A stretch of 64,000 nt of DNA, taken from contig NZ_CALDKF010000105.1 in NCBI RefSeq assembly GCF_937898925.1, positions 1-64,000 on the forward strand, written 5' to 3'. Below, piece by piece: positions 7,901 through 17,454 of this stretch (its first letter is position 1; each line of letters opens with the position of its first letter). The position numbers and the translations under genes are program-made. The notes beneath the pieces are model-generated. The model made no database searches. It saw only the letters and a list, made by a program, of their open reading frames with translations, and was not told where the DNA came from. The stretch comes from an uncultured Methanobrevibacter sp. (GTDB lineage Archaea; Methanobacteriota; Methanobacteria; Methanobacteriales; Methanobacteriaceae).

Positions 7901-8290
7901 TTAATTTGGAATCACAGTAACATTTCCAATATAAGTGCATCCTTTATACTTATCATCGCCGGCAAATGTGAAATTGCCATAGTAGTTATCTTTACCTGCA
8001 TCTTCCAGGTATTGTGCATTTTCTATAAAGAATTCACCGTTTTCATCCGTTTGCGTAGTCACTAATGTTCCCATTTGATATCCTGGCTTGTGATATGTAA
8101 TTGTTTTATTAGGCACAGACATTCCATAGGCATCAATCAATGCTCCCTTGAATGCCCCTCCTTCTTGAACTTCAGTATTATTGATTATCATAAAAGTGGA
8201 TACATCATTATTGAACTGGAACCAGAATACGCCAATGCATATTGCAAAAGCAATTAGCAGAATTAAAAAATAATAGCTTTCTCTTTCCAT
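7901..8290 (-). CDS. Small membrane-anchored protein with an Ig-like/carboxypeptidase-regulatory domain
   Basis: 129 residues: an uncleaved N-terminal membrane segment (about residues 6-25, YYFLILLIAFAICIGVFWF), then about 100 extracytoplasmic residues with a beta-sandwich pattern (GALIDAYG, TTQTDENGEFFI, FAGDDKYKGC). The DENGEF and FAGD elements recall the Ig-like repeats of methanogen adhesin-like proteins. The ATG has AGGTG 6 nt upstream. Single gene convergent with the upstream flippase gene and divergent from ftr. Function unknown; a minor cell-surface protein is the likeliest reading. Confidence 0.6.
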   Translation of the reverse strand: MERESYYFLILLIAFAICIGVFWFQFNNDVSTFMIINNTEVQEGGAFKGALIDAYGMSVPNKTITYHKPGYQMGTLVTTQTDENGEFFIENAQYLEDAGKDNYYGNFTFAGDDKYKGCTYIGNVTVIPN

Positions 8291-8546
8291 TTAGACACCT
8301 TAATTTTAGTTTTAACATTATAATTTAATTATACTCACATTATAATCATTATTATATTGGAAAATATTTTAAATAAAGTTTACTTTTTATCTAAGAATGT
8401 TTACAATCAAATAGGAAACTTTATTTTAATGAATTAATATATAATTAATTATTAGTATAAATTAGATAACTTTAATTTTTTTAAATTAATCTCGAGATTT
8501 TAATTTATTCTAATTTTCGATATTTAAATATTTAAATGGTGAAAAA

Positions 8547-9440
8547 ATGGAAATTAACGGTGTAGAAATTAAAGATACTTACGCAGAAGGTTTCGGAATT
8601 AAAGTAACTAGAATTTTAGTAACTGCAGCAACTCCAAGACTTGCAAAAATCGCAGCAACTGAAGCAACTGGTTACGGAACTTCTGTAATCGGATGTCCTG
8701 CTGAAGCAGGTATTGACTGTTTTGTACCAGCTGAATGCACTCCTGACGGAAGACCTGGTTACGCAATCATGATTTGTCAAGGTGGTAAAAAAGCACTCGA
8801 CCACGAATTAATGGAAAGAATCGGTATGTGTGTATTAACCGCTCCTACTGCAGCTGCATTCAACTTACTTGAATCTGAAGAAACCTTAAAAACCGGTAAC
8901 AAACTCAAATTCTTCGGTGACGGTTTCGAAAAAGAATGCTGCATTGACGGCAGAAAAGTACACTCCATTCCAATCATGTCTGGTGACTTCTTAGTGGAAT
9001 CCGAATTCGGTTACAAAGATGGTGTAGCTGGAGGAAACTTCTTCATTTTAGCTAAAGATGTAATGGCTGGAGTAAAAGCAGCACAATTAGCTGTAAAAGC
9101 AATTTCCCATGTACCAGGTACTATTACTCCATTCCCTGGTGGTATGGTTGCTTCCGGTTCTAAAGTAGGATCCAACAAATATTCCAAATTCTTAAACGCA
9201 TCCACTAACGAAAAAATGTGTGTAACCTTAAAAGACCAAGTAGACTCTGACATCAGACCAGATGCAGACGGTGTATTTGAAATCGTTATTGATGGTGTAG
9301 ATGAAGAATCTGTTAAAGCAGCTATGAAAGCTGGTATTATGGCAGCTTGTACTGTTGATGGTGTACTTGAAATTAGTGCAGGTAACTTCGATGGTAAGTT
9401 AGGTGCTTACATCATGAAATTACACGAATTATTCGAATAA
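8547..9440 (+). CDS. ftr: Formylmethanofuran:tetrahydromethanopterin formyltransferase
   Basis: Second step of methanogenesis from CO2: transfers the formyl group from formylmethanofuran to tetrahydromethanopterin in the cytosol. The 297-residue protein has the standard family length and N-terminus ([20 protein letters not shown]), with [17 protein letters not shown] and [14 protein letters not shown] as recognisable blocks. Codon use is strongly biased, as in highly expressed methanogenesis genes. The ATG follows GGTGAAAA. It is monocistronic, with a long AT-rich leader (TATA-like TTAATATATA near 8435) and a strong hairpin terminator downstream at 9505. Confidence 0.97.
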   Translation: MEINGVEIKDTYAEGFGIKVTRILVTAATPRLAKIAATEATGYGTSVIGCPAEAGIDCFVPAECTPDGRPGYAIMICQGGKKALDHELMERIGMCVLTAPTAAAFNLLESEETLKTGNKLKFFGDGFEKECCIDGRKVHSIPIMSGDFLVESEFGYKDGVAGGNFFILAKDVMAGVKAAQLAVKAISHVPGTITPFPGGMVASGSKVGSNKYSKFLNASTNEKMCVTLKDQVDSDIRPDADGVFEIVIDGVDEESVKAAMKAGIMAACTVDGVLEISAGNFDGKLGAYIMKLHELFE

Positions 9441-9504
9441 TTCTGTAATTCATTAAAATTTAATATAATTAGTACATTAGCTTAAGATGGTGTATTAATA
9501 TTTT

Positions 9505-9543
9505 GAGATAATTTTATTATCTCGCTCTTTTTCTTTTTTTATT
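9505..9543 (+). terminator. Hairpin terminator of ftr
   Basis: GAGATAA (9505-9511) and TTATCTC (9517-9523) form a perfect 7-bp stem with a 5-nt loop, followed by a pyrimidine-rich CTCTTTTTC tract to about 9543. It fits a transcript end about 90 nt after the ftr stop codon. Confidence 0.65.
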
Positions 9544-9612
9544 ATTATCTATTTATCTATTTTTTAACAAATTTTGAAATTGATTACAATTATTGAGTAG
9601 GAGAATGGACTG

Positions 9613-10185
9613 ATGAAGGAATATTTGCTGGAGACAAAAAGCATTGATTATATGAATCCGCATATTCAAGAAAAGGTTCAGGAATTAAAAGATCAATCAT
9701 GTGATGATGCAGATTATATTAAAAGAGCTTTTATCTTTGTCAGAGATGAAATTCCACACTCTTGGGATATACAAACAGATATAGTTTCAAGGACAGCCAG
9801 TGATGCATTAATAAATAAGACCGGGATATGCTGGATGAAATCATGTCTTCTTGCAGCACTTCTTAGAGCAAATGGAATTCCATCAGGAATCAGTTATCAA
9901 CTCCTTACAATAGCTGAGGATGATAGTTTAGGCCATATTGTTCATGCCTTGAATGCGGTCTATATTGAAGATTCAAATAAGTGGATTAGGCTTGATGCTC
10001 GTGGAAATGTCGGAAATGATGGTGATGAGTTTAGTTTAGAAAAAGATCATTTGGCTTTCTCACCTAGAAGCGAATTTGGAGAAATCGATTATAATGACAA
10101 CAATCCTGATTTGGATGAAAGACTAGTTAATAAACTTGAAGAAACTGAAAATCTAATGGAAATGAAAATAGATTTTGAGTTTTAA
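9613..10185 (+). CDS. Transglutaminase-like superfamily protein
   Basis: 190 residues with the cysteine-protease-like transglutaminase fold. TGICWMKSCLLAALLRANGI (Cys, about residue 74), GHIVHALNAVY (His, about 113) and WIRLDARGN (Asp, about 130) give a complete Cys-His-Asp triad. Such proteins in archaea are mostly uncharacterised and may be proteases or peptide-bond-modifying enzymes. AGGAG lies about 10 nt upstream of the ATG. No signal peptide, so cytosolic. It is convergent with the interrupted K+ channel gene, with only about 30 nt between them. Confidence 0.8.
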   Translation: MKEYLLETKSIDYMNPHIQEKVQELKDQSCDDADYIKRAFIFVRDEIPHSWDIQTDIVSRTASDALINKTGICWMKSCLLAALLRANGIPSGISYQLLTIAEDDSLGHIVHALNAVYIEDSNKWIRLDARGNVGNDGDEFSLEKDHLAFSPRSEFGEIDYNDNNPDLDERLVNKLEETENLMEMKIDFEF

Positions 10186-10217
10186 TTCATTGAGATTATA
10201 AAAAAGGAGTTAAGAGT

Positions 10218-11348
10218 TTACTCTTTAAATTGTTTAGTAAACTCATTTATTTCATCAAAGCTTAAATTAACCCCTAAAACAATTCCCTCATTTTCAAGCT
10301 CTTTAATAGCCATATTTAAAAAGAATTGGTCAGGTCCGGATACCCAATGGGAATGAACCTCATTTACAGTGCTGTAGATAGTCTCCAATGATTCTCGGAC
10401 ATTTTTGTCAGAATTTATTCTTTCAACAAAATTATCCTCTTCACTTTTGTCCAAAACGCCAATTGTTCTTGAAACAGGAGTTCTGATTCCATGGAAATGG
10501 TATTCGATATTTTCGAGATGGCAATCGTATTTTCTAAGGATTTCCAATTCATTTCCAATAAAATCGACTCCATGCCTTTCAGTTATGTGGACTAAATTAG
10601 GTTGTACCGCTGCGAAGTAAATGTCAGTTCCACCACTTGATTCAGGAGAAATAACCTTATTTGCTCCAGCATGTTTTAATCTGTTAATGCTTTCCTTTTT
10701 GCTTGCTCTTGAAACTATCTAGGCATCCTTATACAATTCCCTTGTTGTAAGGACGATAAACAGATTATCAACATCACTTCCAGTTGTAACTATCACCCCT
10801 AAGGATTTGTCAATATTAAGTTTTTTAAGGGTCTTGTCTTCAGTGGCATTTCCATTAAGCAAAACCACATTTTCATTTTCTTCCATATCCTCTAATTTCT
10901 CTTCATTTTTTTCAATAATAATTACTTTCTGGTTTCTTTTCATTAATTCTTCATAAACTGCGACACCCACTCTTCCAAATCCACATAATATATAGTGATT
11001 TTGCATGTCTGCTAATTTCCTTTCCATAATTCTTCCACTCCTCATATCTTGAAGGTTTTGTGTAATTGAACTAATGATAAATGTAAAAATATATGCTAGA
11101 ATCCCTACTCCTGAGAGAGCTAATGTTACAGAAAAGATTTTTTGCAATGGAGTTATAGGAATGATGTCTCCATATCCCACTGTAGCAAGGGTTATTATAG
11201 TATAATATATTGAATCGTTTAGGTTCAACCCCATAATATAAATGGATCCTAATATTCCATATAATAGTATAATAACAATAATGAGCACTGCATAAAGTCC
11301 TGTCCTGTCTTTTGTAGAATAATTATATATGATTTTTATGCCCTTCAT
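10218..11348 (-). pseudogene. Potassium channel with RCK (TrkA-N/TrkA-C) domain, interrupted by an in-frame TAG
   Basis: A two-helix K+ channel plus cytosolic RCK domain. The pore contains LATVGYGDIIP, the Rossmann part starts YILCGFGRVGVAVYE, and a TrkA-C domain follows. At codon 210 (10719-10721) the frame meets TAG between TRELYKDA and IVSRASKKESINRLKHAGA. Reading continues in the same frame for 167 codons to 10218, giving the full-length architecture. Homologous channels usually carry Tyr or a similar residue here (L-Y-I-V-A-R-A), so one change TAT/TAC to TAG would explain it. The 3' part has no ATG or RBS of its own. Start at the second ATG, 5 nt after GAGGAG. Either the gene is broken, a truncated channel is made, or there is a sequence error. 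Confidence 0.8.
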
Positions 11349-11544
11349 CATTACTCCTCATTTCAGGTTCCGTTTTTAATTTCTTAAGAAAGTTCTAAAT
11401 TTTTAATTTTCAGCATTGGTTAATATTTTTCAATTATTGTCCTTATATTTAATTATTAGATTGATTATATAATATAATGTTTATGTAATTTTTATATGCT
11501 TGTGAATCTATAAAAATTTTATTTAAATTGATTAAGGTGAAACA

Positions 11545-13116
11545 ATGGATCCAATTGACATGATGACAACAGATTATAATTGTGAGTATTTAGGGCTTTC
11601 TCGCTTGTGCTTGATGGAGAATGCAGGAAAATCAATATCTGATGAGGTAGCTACCCTTTCAACTTTCAAGTTTTCAAAGCCGGTTAAGATCATAATATTT
11701 ACAGGTTCTGGCGGAAACGGCGGAGACGGTTTTGTAGCAGCAAGACATTTGTTGAATAGGGGCTTTGAAGTGGAAGTCTACTGCTTGAATGCTCTAGAAG
11801 AGATTAAGTCTGATGATGCACTCACAAACCTTGAAATTCTCATGAATATGGAGCCAAGAGTTTCACGATTATCTGTTGATTTCATTAGGGATTCTACTGA
11901 TTTGGACAATCTTGATTTTGACTCAAACAGTGAATATATTGTTCTTGATTGTCTTCTTGGAACTGGAATTAAAGGTAAACTTAGAACAAAGGTTAGAAAA
12001 ACCGTTGAACTAATTAATGAAATAAATGGCTTGACAGTGGCTATTGATGTTCCTTCAGGTTTGGATCCATTGACTGGAGAAATATCAGACATTGCTGTTG
12101 AAGCGGATTATACTGTAAGCTTCCATAAAATAAAGACTGGAGTCAAATTGGCTGGTGAGGAAAAGACAGGGGGAGTAATCACCTGTGATATTGGAATTCC
12201 TATTGAAGCTGAATTATTTGTTGAAGGTGGAGACTTGCTCAGATTAAAGAACCGGTCTAAAGACTCCCACAAAGGCAATAACGGCAAGGTTTTGATTGTT
12301 GGAGGAAGCAAGGATTATTATGGCGCACCTGCAATTTCAGCTAAGGCCGCTATTGCAACAGGTGCAGATTTGACTTATATTTGCACTCCTCAAAACGCTG
12401 CTCTTGCCATAAAGGCAATATCTGAAGACTTTATTGTAAAAGAGGCAAAAGGTGATTGCCTGTCTTTGGATGATTTAGATGACATTTTGGAACTTGCCTC
12501 AAAAGTTGATGCAGTGTTATTAGGTCCAGGTTCAAGTCAAAATGAGGAAACAGGCAAGCTATTCAATGTATTGGCAATGAAGATTGACAAGCCATTGGTA
12601 TTGGATGCAGATGCATTGAAATTAGTTGATTTAAGTCTTGTTTCCAAAAAGGAGGACTTGATTGTCACACCTCATTTGTCTGAATTCAAGTCATTCTTTA
12701 AAAATGTTTCAAAAGAGGATTTGAATAATCTTGAGAAATTTGTCAAATTGGAAGACAATGAGAATCTTGACTTTAGAAAAGTCAACGATAAAATCGATGC
12801 CATTCATAAGATTACAAAAAGTATTGATGGTTCCGTTATATTGAAAGGAAAATATGATTTCATATTTAATGGAAAGAGAATGAAAATCAACAGAACTGGA
12901 AATCCTGGAATGACTGTTGGTGGAACTGGAGATGCATTGGCAGGAATTGCCTTAAGCTTACTCTCTCAAGGATTAAGCAGTTTTGATGCAGCGCTTCTTG
13001 CTCCATATCTTAATGGAAAAGCTGGAGATTTGGCTTATGAAGCTCAAGGATATGGTTTCGGAGCTCAAGACTTGACACAGTATTTGGGAGCAGTGATGAG
13101 TGGTTTAATTGAATAA
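11545..13116 (+). CDS. nnr: Bifunctional NAD(P)H-hydrate repair enzyme Nnr
   Basis: Repairs damaged NADHX and NADPHX. The N-terminal half (about residues 1-215, YjeF_N) is the epimerase, with GSGGNGGDGFVAARHL and AIDVPSGLDPLTG. The C-terminal half (about 225-520) is the ADP- or ATP-dependent dehydratase, with GNNGKVLIVGGSKDYYGAPA, LLGPGSS, LVLDADALKL and the catalytic GNPGMTVGGTGDALAGIA. The fused 523-residue form is usual in archaea and bacteria. AGGTGAAAC precedes the ATG. Single gene, cytosolic. The segment from about residue 390 to 425 looks like a charged insertion in the kinase-like domain. Confidence 0.93.
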   Translation: MDPIDMMTTDYNCEYLGLSRLCLMENAGKSISDEVATLSTFKFSKPVKIIIFTGSGGNGGDGFVAARHLLNRGFEVEVYCLNALEEIKSDDALTNLEILMNMEPRVSRLSVDFIRDSTDLDNLDFDSNSEYIVLDCLLGTGIKGKLRTKVRKTVELINEINGLTVAIDVPSGLDPLTGEISDIAVEADYTVSFHKIKTGVKLAGEEKTGGVITCDIGIPIEAELFVEGGDLLRLKNRSKDSHKGNNGKVLIVGGSKDYYGAPAISAKAAIATGADLTYICTPQNAALAIKAISEDFIVKEAKGDCLSLDDLDDILELASKVDAVLLGPGSSQNEETGKLFNVLAMKIDKPLVLDADALKLVDLSLVSKKEDLIVTPHLSEFKSFFKNVSKEDLNNLEKFVKLEDNENLDFRKVNDKIDAIHKITKSIDGSVILKGKYDFIFNGKRMKINRTGNPGMTVGGTGDALAGIALSLLSQGLSSFDAALLAPYLNGKAGDLAYEAQGYGFGAQDLTQYLGAVMSGLIE

Positions 13117-13223
13117 TTAAATCAGATATTTATTTTATCTTGTGATTTTTAATAAGGGATTATTCATTTTTATTTTTAATTTTTTATTTTTATATTATTT
13201 TTATATTTTAATTAAGTGATTAA

Positions 13224-13931
13224 ATGACTGATTTAGTAAAGGCTATTTTTAGGAATAGGGCGAATAGATTCATCGCGGAAGTGGAAATTGATGGAGAAAT
13301 GGTCAGGGCTCACTTGCCTAATACAGGCAGATGCAAGGAGCTATTGATTGATGGCGTGACTGTTTATCTTAAGCCAAGCGATAATCCAAACAGAAAGACA
13401 AAGTATTCTCTTCATTTGATTGAAAACAATGGTGCACTTGTTGCCATGTATTCTCAACAGGCTAGCAAGATTGTCATCGATGCCATCTTGAATGGTAAAG
13501 TCAGGGAATTGTCAGGATATGATATTGTTGAATCTGAAAAGACTATCGGCAATTCAAGAATTGACATCTATTTGGCCAATTTGGATGATGAAAATAATCC
13601 GGTTGATGAGGCCTATGTTGAAGTAAAATCAGTTACATTAATTAAGGATGGAATTGCACAGTTTCCCGATGCCCCTACTGAAAGAGGCAGTAAACACTTG
13701 GAAGAGCTTATTTCACTTAAAAAAGAAGGAATCAGGGCAGTCGTATTTTTTTTAATCGAGCATCCTAATGGGAACAGCTTTAGGCCTAATTGGGAAAATG
13801 ATCCTAAGTTCTCTCATACTTTGAATAAGGCATATGATGAAGGGGTGGAAATTATTGTTTATAAGACAAAAAACACTTTAGAGAATATAGAATTGATTGG
13901 AAATTCACTAAAATTTAATTTAGATAAATAA
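13224..13931 (+). CDS. sfsA: SfsA family DNA/RNA nuclease-like protein
   Basis: 235 residues matching SfsA (sugar fermentation stimulation protein), an OB-fold plus PD-(D/E)xK nuclease-like domain. Recognisable are RFIAEVEIDGEMVRAHLPNT with GRC, the SRIDIY segment (here NSRIDIYLA) and the nuclease-like AYVEVKSVTLIKDG, PDAPTERGSKHLEEL. The molecular role in archaea is not established. The start codon follows AGTGATTAA. Probably monocistronic; convergent with argG across a 394-bp gap. Confidence 0.88.
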   Translation: MTDLVKAIFRNRANRFIAEVEIDGEMVRAHLPNTGRCKELLIDGVTVYLKPSDNPNRKTKYSLHLIENNGALVAMYSQQASKIVIDAILNGKVRELSGYDIVESEKTIGNSRIDIYLANLDDENNPVDEAYVEVKSVTLIKDGIAQFPDAPTERGSKHLEELISLKKEGIRAVVFFLIEHPNGNSFRPNWENDPKFSHTLNKAYDEGVEIIVYKTKNTLENIELIGNSLKFNLDK

Positions 13932-14325
13932 GTGATTTTGATAAATTTTATAATGTAAAAATAGTTAATTTTGCTTGGAATTTAAAAATAACAAAAAATA
14001 GTTTAAAGAAAAGCGAGAATAATATGCAAAGGTTTAATTTTTAAAAAAAACATATGTAAAGGGGGTGATATGTAATTGAGTACATATTATTCTCGGATTA
14101 TTATTTATTTTTTCATATTTATATAGTTTTTGCATATTATAACTAATTTTTAATTTTTTCAATTAAGTGCTTGAAAGATTCAAAAAATAGATTATTAACT
14201 TGGTTTATTAAATTTTTCTTAAATTTAAAAAAGAAGGATTTTATTTTGTTTTAAATAGAGATTATTGATTAAATGAGTTTAGTCTTAAAAAAAATGTAAA
14301 AAAAGAATTTAAATAGATAAATAAA
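13932..14325. other. Convergent intergenic region with an inverted-repeat element
   Basis: No protein gene is convincing here. The region holds the 13-bp inverted repeat at 14014-14095 described separately; the rest is featureless AT-rich DNA. Because both flanking genes point inward, no promoter is needed here for either of them. Confidence 0.5.
14014..14095. repeat. 82-bp element bounded by a perfect 13-bp inverted repeat
   Basis: CGAGAATAATATG (14014-14026) and its exact complement CATATTATTCTCG (14083-14095) flank 56 nt. The interior contains a G-rich run, AAAGGGGGTGAT, that looks like an excellent ribosome-binding site followed by ATG TAA. A TTG a few bases on opens a 16-codon hydrophobic frame (MSTYYSRIIIYFFIFI). 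It could be a structured RNA, a small mobile-element relic or a tiny hydrophobic-peptide gene. Confidence 0.55.
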
Positions 14326-15501
14326 TTACCTATTTAATTTTTGATAGTTAGCAGCTTGGAGACCGTGGTACTTGATCATACCTTCGATTTCTCTTTGGTC
14401 GGTTTCCTTGTCTTCAAAGGTGATTTGTTCAATGCTGTGTAAGCTGAAAGGTGATTTTCTGCTTAATGGCTGAATGGAACCTTTGAATAATTTCATTACA
14501 ACTTCACCGCTAACTCTTCTTTGCATATGGTCGAAAGCTTGGTCGAGGTCTTCTCTTAAGGGCTCTTGCCATAATGCTTCGTAAACTAAATCAGCATATA
14601 ATGTGCTCATGTAATCTGCAAATCTTAATTCATCTACAGTCAATACCAATTGCTCTAAAGCTCTGTGAGCAGCAATCAATAATTTAGCACCTGGAACTTC
14701 GTAGGTTTCTCTACTTTTAAGACCAATCATTCTGTTTTCGATGATGTCTACTCTACCTACACCGTTTTCACCAGCAATTTCATTTGCCTTGTTGATTAAG
14801 TCTACAAGTCCCATCATTTCTCCGTTGATAGCTACTGGAACACCTTCCTCAAATTCAATGCTTACTTTTGTAGGGGTGTCTTTAGCGTCTTCAGCAGATT
14901 TGGTCCATTCATAGATTTCTTCAGGTGGCTCATTTGCAGGGTCTTCAAGCACATCCCCTTCAATAGCTCTTCCCCAAAGGTTTTCATCAATACTGTAGAT
15001 TTTATCATAGGATAAGTTAAGGCCGTGCTCTTTTGCATAAGCCACTTCTTCAGTTCTTGTTAAGTTCATTTCTCTGATTGGAGCAATGATTTTAAAGTCA
15101 GACATTGATCTGATGATAGCTTCAAATCTGAATTGGTCATTTCCTTTACCGGTACATCCGTGTGCAATTGCAGTTGCACCTTCTTTTTCAGCAATTTCAA
15201 TGATTTTCATTGCAATTAAAGGTCTTGCAAGTGCAGTGCTTAATGGGTATCCTTCATATTCTGCATTTGCCTTGATTCCTCTTGCAATGTATTCATTAGC
15301 AAATTCATCTTTTGCATCAATGATATAGTGTTTGCCGGTATTGATTTTGTCTGCAGAATTTTGGGATTTTTGCAATTCTTCTGCAGGTTGACCAACATCA
15401 ACACATGCAGTCACTACTTCATAATTATATTCTTCTTCCAATAATTTAACACATACAGTGGTGTCTAATCCTCCACTGAATGCAAGAACGACTTTTTCCA
15501 T
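14326..15501 (-). CDS. argG: Argininosuccinate synthase
   Basis: ATP-dependent condensation of citrulline and aspartate, the penultimate step of arginine synthesis. The PP-loop [19 protein letters not shown] lies at the N-terminus, and [17 protein letters not shown] and [15 protein letters not shown] are family signatures. At 391 residues it is full length. It stands alone on the minus strand with an AT-rich upstream region (15502-15725) shared with the divergent M14-like gene. No frameshift. Confidence 0.96.
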   Translation of the reverse strand: MEKVVLAFSGGLDTTVCVKLLEEEYNYEVVTACVDVGQPAEELQKSQNSADKINTGKHYIIDAKDEFANEYIARGIKANAEYEGYPLSTALARPLIAMKIIEIAEKEGATAIAHGCTGKGNDQFRFEAIIRSMSDFKIIAPIREMNLTRTEEVAYAKEHGLNLSYDKIYSIDENLWGRAIEGDVLEDPANEPPEEIYEWTKSAEDAKDTPTKVSIEFEEGVPVAINGEMMGLVDLINKANEIAGENGVGRVDIIENRMIGLKSRETYEVPGAKLLIAAHRALEQLVLTVDELRFADYMSTLYADLVYEALWQEPLREDLDQAFDHMQRRVSGEVVMKLFKGSIQPLSRKSPFSLHSIEQITFEDKETDQREIEGMIKYHGLQAANYQKLNR

Positions 15502-15725
15502 ATTATCACTTTTTTATTTAGTAAATTAAATTAAATTTATTTTTAAATTTCATAATTGATATGTAATTCATTATAATTTAAGTTTAAATTATACTTTAAC
15601 TTTTGTTTTTTATAATATATAGTTTTTAAGTTTAAATAAAATAAAAAATAAATAATTTATTGATTTAGAATACTTATTTTTAAAGATAAAATTAATTGTA
15701 AATTCTTTTTTAAAAAGGCGATTTG

Positions 15726-16484
15726 ATGAATGATTTAAATAGAAACGATTTGGAATTGGAGATTATTTCTTCTGAAAGCGGAGGATTCATATCCGCTAAC
15801 AGAAACATATTCAACAACATTGATTTGTCAGACAATTCAAAATTTATTTTAAATCAAGCCATTAAGGGAACTCCTATGCTTAAGATTGGGGATGGGCCTA
15901 CTAAAGTCATGCTTGTTGCAGGAGTTCATGGAAATGAACTGGCTCCACAGATTGCTGCTTTGAACTTAATAGATCATATTTATGATTTGAATTTAAATGG
16001 AAAGCTTAATGGTACTGTTTATGCCATACCATTTGCATCTCCAAAGAGCACTATGGAAAATTCAAGGTATCTTGATGGTATGGATTTGAATAGGTCTGCT
16101 CATTTGCCTCATACCGTTACAAATATCATTCTAAAAAAGGCTAAGGATCTTGAAGTTTCTGCTATAGGTGATTTCCATTCATCTGCACCTAATTCCAATC
16201 CTGGAAAAGAGGGAATCTTTTGCACAAAAGTCCCTTGCTCCAAAAGCTATTTCATAGCTGAGCATATTTCCGAAAAGGTGGGTTCTGAAAAGATATTATA
16301 TCCAAGTGCAGGTGTTCCATTTAAAGGGGCTCTTGAAGATGAAGCGAATTTGATTCAGATTCCTGCAATAACCTGTGAGGTTTTATCCGCTATTGGATAT
16401 TCAAATGAGAAAATCTGCAAAAGGTCTTACTTGCAGATGAAGGCATTTTTAGAATACTTTGGAATAATTGACTATTTTATTTGA
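15726..16484 (+). CDS. Succinylglutamate desuccinylase/aspartoacylase-like (M14 family) hydrolase
   Basis: 253-residue zinc carboxypeptidase-fold protein. Zinc ligands are in AGVHGNELAPQ (HxxE) and, further on, GDFHSSAPN; MDLNRSAHLP matches the substrate-binding DxNR. Homologues remove acyl or amino-acid groups, but the substrate in methanogens is not known. AAGGCG sits upstream of ATG 15726; the overlapping TTG at 15723 is less likely. Divergent from argG. A tandem repeat follows the stop codon. Confidence 0.75.
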   Translation: MNDLNRNDLELEIISSESGGFISANRNIFNNIDLSDNSKFILNQAIKGTPMLKIGDGPTKVMLVAGVHGNELAPQIAALNLIDHIYDLNLNGKLNGTVYAIPFASPKSTMENSRYLDGMDLNRSAHLPHTVTNIILKKAKDLEVSAIGDFHSSAPNSNPGKEGIFCTKVPCSKSYFIAEHISEKVGSEKILYPSAGVPFKGALEDEANLIQIPAITCEVLSAIGYSNEKICKRSYLQMKAFLEYFGIIDYFI

Positions 16485-16487
16485 ATT

Positions 16488-16573
16488 CTAATTTTCACAG
16501 ATTCTCTATTTTAATATATCTAATCTAATTTTCACAGATTCTCTATTTTAATATATCTAATCTAATTTTCACA
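16488..16573. repeat. 37-bp tandem repeat (2.3 copies)
   Basis: The unit beginning CTAATTTTCACAG and ending ATATATCTAAT starts at 16488, 16525 and 16562. The first two copies are identical; the third covers 12 bases before diverging. It lies just after the M14-like gene. With no spacer structure it is not a CRISPR. Recent slippage or duplication is the simplest explanation. Confidence 0.85.
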
Positions 16574-16725
16574 TATCTACTTTTTTTTTTCAATGGTAAA
16601 CTATTTCTATAATTATTACTTCTCAAATGCTCTCATTTAGTTTATATTAGCTTAAAATCAAATATTCAATAAACATACTTGCATGGAGTGTTATAGAGTA
16701 TGTTAATTAAATAGGATGTGTTAGT

Positions 16726-17454
16726 ATTTCCTCTTATAAAGGCCATACGATATTTGCATTTATTCTTTCTCTATTCATGTTTTATGATCCTTTGGCTATT
16801 GCATTAGCGGTAATCTCAGCAAATATTCCCGACTTTGACCATGAGTTCAAAAGAAACCATGTCATCACAATCATAGCTCTTGGAGCATTGGTTTTATGTT
16901 TTTTGTATTTTCTGGGATTGCCTTATTATTTGGGCCTTGTGATCATTTTGCTTGGAGGCATATTTCTGGTTTCAAGCCATAGAGGATTTACCCATTCTAT
17001 TTTAGGTGCATTTCTCATCACTGTTTTCCTATCACTGTTTCTCTTTTTTGGAATGGGATTGTCTTCCTATGATTTGGACTTCAACAATTCAAGAAACCTT
17101 ATGATTTTATTGATATTGATAATTGCATTGGCATTGCTGTTTCTTAATAAAAGACTGTCTCCTGTATTTCTAGTGGCTATTGCCGTTTTGGTGGTGGCAG
17201 TAAATATGGGATTCATTCCTCCATTGAAGATCAATTTGACATTGCTTGCATTTTCAATATTTTTCGGTTTATGCAGTCATATTGTATTGGACTCTTTCAC
17301 CCCTTCTGGGGTGAAGGCATTCAGCCCATTTAAAGATAAGGAATACCACAAGAAATTAGGTGTTTTATTGTTTTTGATTTTAATGGGAATGTTTATTTCA
17401 TTGTTTCCTAACAAGCTATTGTTTTACCTTAATTTTTTAGGTGTTTTTCATTGA
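16726..17454 (+). CDS. YdjM-like membrane-bound metal-dependent hydrolase, probable ATT start
   Basis: Multi-helix membrane protein of the LexA-binding, inner-membrane-associated hydrolase family (YdjM). Conserved His/Asp blocks are NIPDFDHEFKRNH, SSHRGFTHSILGAFL and CSHIVLDSFTPSGVKAFSPF. The first ATG is at 16777, but homologous-looking sequence continues upstream as SSYKGHTIFAFILSLF with no ATG, GTG or TTG before an in-frame TAA. ATT at 16726, with AGGATG about 9 nt upstream, would start the protein as MSSYKGH. Enzyme activity is unproven. Single gene upstream of the ehb operon. Confidence 0.7.
   Translation: MSSYKGHTIFAFILSLFMFYDPLAIALAVISANIPDFDHEFKRNHVITIIALGALVLCFLYFLGLPYYLGLVIILLGGIFLVSSHRGFTHSILGAFLITVFLSLFLFFGMGLSSYDLDFNNSRNLMILLILIIALALLFLNKRLSPVFLVAIAVLVVAVNMGFIPPLKINLTLLAFSIFFGLCSHIVLDSFTPSGVKAFSPFKDKEYHKKLGVLLFLILMGMFISLFPNKLLFYLNFLGVFH

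Noticed and set aside
10719..10721. Pyrrolysine insertion at the in-frame TAG of the K+ channel gene
   Set aside because: Methanobacteriales are not known to encode pyrrolysine, TAG terminates other genes here (for example ehbD and ehbL), and no PYLIS-like context was recognised. Nonsense mutation is simpler.
16488..16573. CRISPR array
   Set aside because: The 37-bp units are directly adjacent with no spacers, and no cas1/cas2 is present.
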